Shown in pieces: positions 57,188 to 64,000 of a DNA stretch of 64,000 nt. This DNA comes from JAJRVM01 sp963700515 (lineage in GTDB: Bacteria; Planctomycetota; Planctomycetia; Pirellulales; Pirellulaceae), in assembly GCA_963700515.1 (NCBI GenBank), contig CAVOXY010000021.1, forward strand, positions 124,001 to 188,000. Reading direction: 5' to 3'. The notes beneath the pieces were generated by a model. The model had not been told where the DNA came from. It saw only the letters and a program-made list of their open reading frames with translations, and did no database searches. The stretch's first letter is position 1. Each line of letters begins with the position of its first letter. The position numbers and the translations under genes were made by a program.

Positions 57188-58283
57188 TCAAAGCAGTGTC
57201 AACGGATTCTCACGTGTTTCGAGCGGGAATGGAACGGGCCGTCCGGTTCGCTGGGATTCGAACACGGCGGCGATCATCGAGACGGTCATTCGCGCCTCGT
57301 AGACGCTCAGCTTCCGGCTGTCGATCTTCCAGGATCGCGGCGGTCAGATCCTTGCAGGCAGCAATATTCCCGGCATGCAGGTCTCCATCGGAATATGGTT
57401 CCGGTTTTCCGATGCCTGCCGAACTGACGCTCTGCCAGGTTTTGCTGCTGCGCCCGGGCGACCAACTCGGATCGTCCAGATAGTACACTTGCGGCAAGTA
57501 GCTGGTCAGGATCTCCACGACTCCTTTCGACCCATAGATTTGCAGCCCAAACCGTTGGCCCGCTGCATTGCGGTGGGACCCGAAGTAGCCGGTGACACCA
57601 TTGTCCATGCCATACATAGCTTGGACAGTATCGCCCCCGAGCGGCCCAATACCTTCGTTACCTGGCTGGACGTCTTGTCGCGTGATGGGATGACCATTTT
57701 GCAGCACGCTGGCAAAGCACCAGTTGGGTTCACCCCCAAATTGGTGCATCAGGTTCATGATGTGGCTGCCCAGCACCCACAAGTCTTCGCCGCCGCCGCG
57801 TGCATCTTCTTTGCCGCGCCCGCGCAATTCAAGGATCTCACCGAGCCGATCGGCGAAGATGATATCTCGCACCGCCTGCAGTCTGGGGCTGTATCGCGTT
57901 TGAAAGGCGATGGCTAACTTGACCTTATGTTGCTCACAGGCAGCGACCATCCGATCGGCCTCTGCCAAGGTGCGACAGAAGGGTTTTTCCATGTAGATGT
58001 GAATCCCTCGCTCCGCGGCTGCCAGCACCATGTCACAATGTTGGTCTAACCAGCGCGGAGCGATACTGACGATGTCCGGCTTCACCTCGTCGAGCATCTG
58101 GCGGTAATCTGCATAGGCTTGTGTTACCTGCAATCGTTGAGCGGCCTGAGCCCGGCCGGTCGGGTCTGCATCGGCCACCGCCACCAATTTACAGCCGGGC
58201 ACGGAGAGCCACACCATATCCAGTCCATGCCCATAATCCCCTTTGCCCGTCTCCCCAATCACCGCCACGCGAAATGCATCCAC
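57188..58283 (-). CDS. cytoplasmic Gfo/Idh/MocA-family oxidoreductase; frameshift near the C-terminus
   Basis: The GTG start at 58283 follows gggaga. No Tat leader. FRVAVIGETGKGDYGHGLD begins the Rossmann domain, HIYMEKPFCRTLAEADR has the EKP motif, and GEDLWVLGSHIMNLMHQFGG the His region. As written the frame ends in an Arg-rich tail, RLRGANDRLDDRRR. Removing one base near 57308 gives LSVYEARMTVSMIAAVFESQ and then GRPVPFPLETRENPL up to a stop at 57188, the normal ending of this family. The restored protein has 364 residues. It probably reduces or oxidises a sugar-type substrate in the cytoplasm. Confidence 0.87.
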
Positions 58284-58352
58284 GATCGTTTCTCCCGCTT
58301 GTCAGTGCCACGTCATCCAAGCAGCGGACCACATTATCGCACAATCCCCATG

Positions 58353-58392
58353 CTGCGCCAAAAAAGGGGAGGCTCCCCGTTTTTGCGGCAAG
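58353..58392. repeat. terminator-like palindromic element (copy 2)
   Basis: ctgcgccaaaaaaggggagg and ctccccgtttttgcggcaag is the reverse complement of the element at 15979-16018, differing at the cc before ggcgcag. T-tracts flank the hairpin on both strands. It lies 70 bases upstream of the oxidoreductase start, where a terminator for that gene is not needed, which supports a dispersed repeat. Confidence 0.7.
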
Positions 58393-58755
58393 CAGCGGGG
58401 ATTAGGCAGGTTGTTTGCAGTCAAAGCGGTACGGTCCGTTGCCGGATTGCTGGCGGTGGGATGCCAAGCCTACGGCCGAAGCAGACGCCGGAATCAAGTT
58501 CGCGAGTCGTCGACGGGTCCAGCACTGGCAGAGCCTGGCACCCGGCATAGCCATCGCCAAACTGGCAAGTGATAATGGACCGTGCGAGGGAACTCGGACA
58601 CCAACGCTGTCATGCCTTGATAGCCGTCTCGCCTGTGCTGGAAAACAGGGCAGTTGGTCTGAGGGCGATCCTGTCGCCAGCGTCAGGCAGGCAGACGGGC
58701 TTCGTCTAGCGAAACCTCGATTATCCGACCGTCCTTCTTCCAGGTGAGCACCATC
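58393..58755. other. gene-free divergent region
   Basis: No coding signal was found. It lies between divergent genes and should hold their promoters. The last 15 bases carry caggtga, the likely ribosome binding site of the M28 gene. Confidence 0.5.
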
Positions 58756-59688
58756 ATGAAAGAGCCATCCATTGCCCGGACCATTGGTACGATCAATCGG
58801 GACCGTATGCGAGAAGACCTGTTCTACCTGGCTGACAACCCGCTCCCCATGCGCAAGTTGAATTTGACCATGCCCGATCATGCCAAGAGCACGCTTCACG
58901 AAGCGGACGACTACATCGCTCTGCAACTGGAGCGGAGCGGCTATCAGGTGCGACGTGAAGGGATGCGGGTACAAGCTTTTCGCTGTGACACAGCCAAACC
59001 GAAGGCGCATCAATATTCGGCACCGCAACCGGACGATCCCTGGTACGACGCCTATAACTTGCTGGCGGACCGGACCGGTAGCAAACTTCCACAGGAGATC
59101 ATCCTGTTACTGGCACACAAGGATTCCCAGAGCTGGGTGCATTCGCCGGGTGCCTACGACAATGCTGTGGGAACGGTAGCGGTAATGGAGTTGGCTCGCA
59201 TCATCGCTCAACTTGAGCCGCGACGCACCATCCGATTCCTGTTCTGTAACGAAGAACACACGCCCTGGACCAGCGTATTGGCCGCCAACAACATGCGCGC
59301 TCGAAAGGACAATCTGGTTGCCATCATGAATATCGACTCGCTGGGGGGCAAGAGTCAGGAAGATATTGATGCCAAGGTCAAATCCAACGCGACACTGTAC
59401 ACAGTGGACGAAGGCAAGGCGCTGGCGGACTTGATGACGGAAGTGAATGAGTGGTATCAGCTTGGATTGCGCCAAACGGTCACCAAGCGTCCCCACCCGG
59501 GCGACGATGACGGGTCATTTGTGAAAGCCGGTTTCGGCCGCGCCATCGTGAATGTAGGGTCTTTTCCTTACGCCGATCCGGAATATCATCGGGAAGGTGA
59601 CGTCCCGCAGCGAGTGGACCTGGAAAACGTCCACCTGGCGACCCAAGCCTGCCTGGCCGCCGTGCTGCACGAGGATCTGAAGGAGTGA
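58756..59688 (+). CDS. M28-family zinc aminopeptidase-like protein, cytoplasmic
   Basis: The ATG at 58756 gives 310 residues; a GTG at 58744 is an alternative. No signal peptide. Zinc-ligand motifs of M28 appear in order: LLLAHKDSQSW (first His-x-Asp), GAYDNAVGTVAVMELAR (bridging Asp), FLFCNEEHTPWTS (Glu-Glu pair, general base and ligand), MNIDSLGG (Asp), and a late His in EYHREGDVP. These support an active metallopeptidase rather than a dead homologue. It would release N-terminal residues from small peptides. It is not in an obvious operon. Confidence 0.87.
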   Translation: MKEPSIARTIGTINRDRMREDLFYLADNPLPMRKLNLTMPDHAKSTLHEADDYIALQLERSGYQVRREGMRVQAFRCDTAKPKAHQYSAPQPDDPWYDAYNLLADRTGSKLPQEIILLLAHKDSQSWVHSPGAYDNAVGTVAVMELARIIAQLEPRRTIRFLFCNEEHTPWTSVLAANNMRARKDNLVAIMNIDSLGGKSQEDIDAKVKSNATLYTVDEGKALADLMTEVNEWYQLGLRQTVTKRPHPGDDDGSFVKAGFGRAIVNVGSFPYADPEYHREGDVPQRVDLENVHLATQACLAAVLHEDLKE

Positions 59689-60037
59689 CGCGCCGAGCTG
59701 TGAAACGTGCGGGCAGCGACGCTGCTCGGCACGCGATAGACTTTCTTGCCCCCTGGCACATTTCTCCAACGTCAGAGAGTCACACTTCAGGTTTGTGACA
59801 CGCGCGGATACTTGTGGCCGCCGCCAGAGGCGACGCTCGGCAATTCGGCAATACAGAAGACGGATTGCCGAGCACTCCGATGACAGTCCGCTGTGAGTTC
59901 CAACGGTTACGGGCAAAGAAGTGTCAAGCCACACCAGACTTCGTTGGCTTGTAGGCAGGGTCCGCGTTACGGTATAAACACGAGCAGTCTGAAGCTGTGC
60001 ACGATCGCCGATACTGATTTAACCGGACCGGGACTTC
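59689..60037. other. intergenic stretch with an inverted repeat
   Basis: gctcggcaat (59835-59844) and attgccgagc (59864-59873) are perfect complements 19 bases apart. No gene, T-tract terminator or tRNA is seen. The promoter of the MFS gene should be here. Confidence 0.55.
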
Positions 60038-61411
60038 ATGAAGAACCAGACCACTCGCATATTCAGCGTTCTGTTGCTCGTCACTTTGGCGGCCACGATG
60101 AGTGGTTTTTTGTTTGGCTACGACACGGCGGTTATCAATGGAGCGAACCAGTACTTAAAGGCTCATTTCAATCTGGATGATGTGCAGGAAGGGATGGCGG
60201 GTGCCAGCGCGATTTTAGGATGCATTCCCGGCGCCATGTGTGCGGGGTTTTTGAGCGATCGTTTCGGCCGCAGAAAAGTCTTGTTTCTCAGTGCGGTATT
60301 CTTCGCAGTGTCGGCTCTGTTGTCAGCCGTTCCACGTGATTTCACGCAGTTCCTCGTGGCCCGGTTCATTGGAGGGTTGGGGATTGGAGCGTCGTCGATG
60401 GTCTGTCCGGTGTACATCGCGGAGCTGGCGCCGGCGGCCAAGCGAGGCAGGCTGGGATCGTTGTTCCAGCTGGGCATCGTGACTGGGATCTTCCTGACGC
60501 TGTTCATCAATGCCCGCATTCAAGGTCTGGGCGACGACGTGTGGAACATGGACTACGGCTGGCGTTGGATGTTGGGCGCGGAGGTGATTCCGGCGATGCT
60601 GTTGCTGGCGGTGCTTTTCTTTGTTCCTGAGAGCCCGCGTTGGCTGATTCAGGCCGGCCGCGAAGACGAGGCGCGCGACGTGCTCGCGGCCATCGGCGGA
60701 GCCTCGCATGCGGAGGTTGAGATTCAGGCTGTGCGCAAAGTACTGGCCGAAGATGAGGGACGGTTTCTGGAGTTGTTTGAACACCGGTTCCGTCTGCCAC
60801 TGATCATCGCCGTGGTGCTGATGGCCGTTTCCCAGTTCAGCGGCATCAACGCGATCATGTATTATTCCACCAAGATCTTCACGTCCGCCGGGATTGGCGT
60901 TCAAAGCGCCTTCACGGCCAGCGCGATTGTGGGGCTCGTGAATCTGATCTTCACGTTCGTCGCGATCACGCTGGTCGACAAAGCGGGCCGTCGCCCTCTG
61001 CTGATGATCGGGCTCGCCGTCCAGGTAGTTGCACTGGGTACGGTTGGCTGGATGTTTCATGCTTCCTTGAGCGGTTGGCCGGTGCTGTTGGCGATTTTGG
61101 TATACATCAGCGCCTTCTCCATGGCGTTGGGTCCCATACCGTGGATCATCTGCTCGGAGATCTTCCCCACGCGGATTCGCGGGCGTGCCATGTCGGTAGC
61201 CACGTTCATGATCTGGACGTCCTGCTACATCGTCGCCCAGACGTTTCCCATGCTCAACGACAATCCGGCGATCGGTCCGGCGAAAACGTTCTGGGTCTAT
61301 GCAGGTTGCAGTTTGATCGGGTTTCTGTTCGTGTCGCTCGTTCTTCCCGAGACGAAGGGACGCAGTCTGGAGGAGATCGAAGCGTCGTGGATCGCACAGT
61401 CGGAAGGGTAA
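60038..61411 (+). CDS. MFS sugar porter (XylE/GLUT-like), 12 membrane segments
   Basis: 457 residues. Membrane segments alternate through the whole protein, beginning FSVLLLVTLAATMSGFLFGYD. Sugar-porter signatures: GFLFGYDTAVINGA, DRFGRRKVLF (motif A), PESPRWLIQAGREDEA, QFSGINAIMYYSTKIF (sugar-binding helix 7), the second motif A DKAGRRPLLM, and PETKGRSLEEIEASW at the C-terminus. This pattern marks proton-coupled monosaccharide transporters of the inner membrane. Given the fucosidase and rhamnosidase genes nearby it may import a deoxyhexose, xylose or glucose, but specificity is not readable. The start is the Met directly before KNQTTR. Confidence 0.93.
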   Translation: MKNQTTRIFSVLLLVTLAATMSGFLFGYDTAVINGANQYLKAHFNLDDVQEGMAGASAILGCIPGAMCAGFLSDRFGRRKVLFLSAVFFAVSALLSAVPRDFTQFLVARFIGGLGIGASSMVCPVYIAELAPAAKRGRLGSLFQLGIVTGIFLTLFINARIQGLGDDVWNMDYGWRWMLGAEVIPAMLLLAVLFFVPESPRWLIQAGREDEARDVLAAIGGASHAEVEIQAVRKVLAEDEGRFLELFEHRFRLPLIIAVVLMAVSQFSGINAIMYYSTKIFTSAGIGVQSAFTASAIVGLVNLIFTFVAITLVDKAGRRPLLMIGLAVQVVALGTVGWMFHASLSGWPVLLAILVYISAFSMALGPIPWIICSEIFPTRIRGRAMSVATFMIWTSCYIVAQTFPMLNDNPAIGPAKTFWVYAGCSLIGFLFVSLVLPETKGRSLEEIEASWIAQSEG

Positions 61412-61451
61412 TGCCCGGCTCGTTGAGCCGATAGTGATCGATCAAACTCGC

Positions 61452-61488
61452 AAAAAATGAGGTGTGGTCCGCGGGGGCCACACCTCAT
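61452..61488 (-). terminator. Rho-independent terminator of the next minus-strand gene
   Basis: atgaggtgtgg (61457-61467) pairs with ccacacctcat (61478-61488), extendable by three more pairs. On the minus strand it is followed by tttttt (61452-61457). It ends the transcript of the Gfo/Idh/MocA gene whose stop is at 61529. On the plus strand there is no T-tract. Confidence 0.9.
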
Positions 61489-61528
61489 AGGTTTATGACA
61501 ATCGTGCCACGTGATCAGATGCCGCGTC

Positions 61529-62785
<1,257 letters not shown>

Positions 62786-62843
62786 GATCAACTCTCCATG
62801 GACTGAAACATTAATAACCTAATTGAACAGCGCTGATTCGGGC

Positions 62844-63512
62844 CTATTTCGCGGCTTTTCCAAAGACCTCGACTTCCACATAGTGATTCATGCCGCTGGC
62901 AGTACTTCCCTTGCTGTAGAGGCGTACGTAGCGACCTTTGACTCCTTTGGCATCGATGAGCATACCCAGGTTCGTTTCGATGTACGGACGATCCTTGCCG
63001 ATACCCAACTTCGCTGAGGCATCTGTATCGTTGTTGTACACCGTCTTCACGTCCTTGGCAAAATTCTCGTCATCCGAGACTTGTACGATCACGTCACGAT
63101 AGCTGCGCGCCTCGCGGAAGTAATGCCAGAGGTAGAGAGCATAGATCTCGGCCGGTTTTTCCAAATCGATTTGGACCCACTGCAGACTGGGTGACAATTC
63201 GACATAGGCGTCCTCGCTCCCCTCCTTCTTGCCATCTGTGACGAATCTGAGTTCGCCCAGAATCGGGTTGGAATCACTGGAAGTGACTTTCTTCTTCAGG
63301 GCCAGATTGACCGTGCCTGCTGGAACCATCAAAGGGGGCCGGTCGGCTGACGGCATCTCCAAGTCGGGAAACAGCGCGGCCAGAACACTCGGCGGAGTGC
63401 CGGCCAGTATTTCCACCGGAAGTTCAGTCTTCAACGGCACCTTGGTGTCGTCAGCCTCGCAGAGAGTTGCCATGCAGAGCACTCCCATAAGCAACGCAGT
63501 CATGCGAACCAT
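62844..63512 (-). CDS. secreted F5/8-type (discoidin-like) domain protein
   Basis: ggag precedes the ATG at 63512. MTALLMGVLCMATLCEA is a signal peptide. 222 residues. After about 65 residues of unassigned sequence, VNLALKKKVTSSDSNPILGELRFVTDGKKEG starts a discoidin-type jelly roll with WVQIDLEKPAEIYALYLWHYF and ends GRYVRLYSKG and NHYVEVEVFG. Such domains bind glycans or other ligands. No enzymatic part is visible. It is 58 bases upstream of the preceding Gfo/Idh/MocA gene on the same strand and so likely cotranscribed with it. Confidence 0.85.
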   Translation of the reverse strand: MVRMTALLMGVLCMATLCEADDTKVPLKTELPVEILAGTPPSVLAALFPDLEMPSADRPPLMVPAGTVNLALKKKVTSSDSNPILGELRFVTDGKKEGSEDAYVELSPSLQWVQIDLEKPAEIYALYLWHYFREARSYRDVIVQVSDDENFAKDVKTVYNNDTDASAKLGIGKDRPYIETNLGMLIDAKGVKGRYVRLYSKGSTASGMNHYVEVEVFGKAAK

Positions 63513-63624
63513 CCAATCATCTCCTCACTAATAGAAGTCGTGTGACAAAGGTCTTGTTTACGCGGCCGGATGGCCGCAACAAAATGGTCGACCGAATGGC
63601 GCTATGGCCCTCAATCCGCTCCGG

Positions 63625-64000
63625 TCACGCCTTGGGTGCCTTGGTCCCCCTGGCGACGATCCTCTTATCATAATCCACCGGCAGCTGTTTGACGCGGCGG
63701 CGAACCCGCCATAAGTCCCCCAGAATCCGCCGCGATTCCTGTCGCATATCCAGTTGGCTCCCCGGTTGGTCGGACCAGTTGATGGGGACCTCGGCCACCT
63801 GGTAGCCAAAACGTTGAGCGAGAGCCAGGATTTCGAGATCAAACAGGTATCCTGTCTCCTGCGATAGTGTGAACAGCTGCTTGCCCGGCCCCGTCCGCAG
63901 CATTTTGAAGCCACATTGCGTGTCTCGGACCGACACACGGAACAGCAGGCGGGCCAACGCCGCGAACGAGCGTCCAATCAGCGCTCGCCGCCACGTACGG
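63625..64000 (-). CDS. family 2 glycosyltransferase (DPM/ALG5-like), 5' end cut by window edge
   Basis: The frame is open to the window edge, and residues before the first possible start (RRALIGRSFAALARLLFRV) already fit the family, so the gene begins outside. VRDTQCGFKML is the conserved motif near the acceptor site of dolichyl-phosphate glucosyl/mannosyltransferase-like proteins; QETGYLFDLEILALAQRFGYQVAEVPINW follows as in the family. About 125 residues are visible. The membrane-linked enzyme moves a sugar from a nucleotide donor to a polyprenyl phosphate or another lipid carrier. No downstream partner lies on the same strand within 110 bases. Confidence 0.85.
   Translation of the reverse strand, partial: RTWRRALIGRSFAALARLLFRVSVRDTQCGFKMLRTGPGKQLFTLSQETGYLFDLEILALAQRFGYQVAEVPINWSDQPGSQLDMRQESRRILGDLWRVRRRVKQLPVDYDKRIVARGTKAPKA

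Noticed and set aside
58402..59028. Minus-strand 208-codon frame opposite the M28 gene start
   Set aside because: No domain, overlaps the well-supported M28 gene, and lacks a ribosome binding site.

Overview
The window looks like a chromosomal segment of a planctomycete, most likely Pirellulales-like. This is an inference from gene content, not from a phylogenetic marker. The signs are: many Tat-exported Gfo/Idh/MocA-family oxidoreductases and glycoside hydrolases standing alone between long non-coding gaps; an ECF sigma factor overlapping a membrane Ser/Thr kinase with a DWG motif; a BlaR1-like N-terminus joined to carboxypeptidase-regulatory-like repeats; and abundant short palindromic repeats between genes. 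I see no rRNA, tRNA, CRISPR array, transposase, phage gene or integrase.

Layout. 1-8.4 kb: truncated TPR protein; Tat-exported glycosidase-like protein fused to an FGE-sulfatase domain; secreted fragment; Tat-exported fucose-isomerase-like protein; BlaR1-derived carrier of regulatory-like domains. 8.7-16 kb: secreted GH71/99-like protein, a 67-bp tandem array of about 12 copies, Tat-exported Nif3-like protein, large clan GH-A glycosidase. 16-21.7 kb: three tandem AIM24 genes, a DapA-family aldolase, a Dabb-domain lipoprotein, an aldo/keto-reductase-like protein. 22-31 kb: nucleoside-hydrolase-like protein, GH172/DUF2961 protein, App1-type phosphatase, small DUF4177-like protein, aldo/keto reductase, Gfo/Idh/MocA protein. 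31-40 kb: U32 protein, RdgB pyrophosphatase, secreted alpha/alpha-barrel protein, ferredoxin with a clear terminator, DUF4832 glycosidase-like protein, TerB-like protein. 40-49.5 kb: GH78 rhamnosidase, Gfo/Idh/MocA protein, and a same-strand run of Tat creatininase-like, PQQ-type beta-propeller and secreted isochorismatase-like genes. 49.5-64 kb: sensor kinase plus ECF sigma factor, a small Arg-rich ORF, GH29 fucosidase, DNase I-like protein, HEAT protein, Gfo/Idh/MocA protein, M28 peptidase, sugar MFS permease, another Gfo/Idh/MocA protein, discoidin-like protein, and a truncated family 2 glycosyltransferase.

Together the genes suggest export-heavy use of fucose- and rhamnose-containing (possibly sulfated) polysaccharides: GH29, GH78, GH172 and other glycosidases outside; a sugar permease; sugar oxidoreductases, isomerase-like and aldolase enzymes; and an ECF/kinase pair for surface sensing. 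There is no SusC/SusD pair and no compact PUL.

Two features stand out. First, several families of intergenic hairpin repeats, one of which keeps its fold through paired stem changes at three loci. Second, about 12 single-base frameshifts in ten otherwise well-conserved genes, better explained by uncorrected sequencing indels than by decay. Joined coordinates below span those indels.
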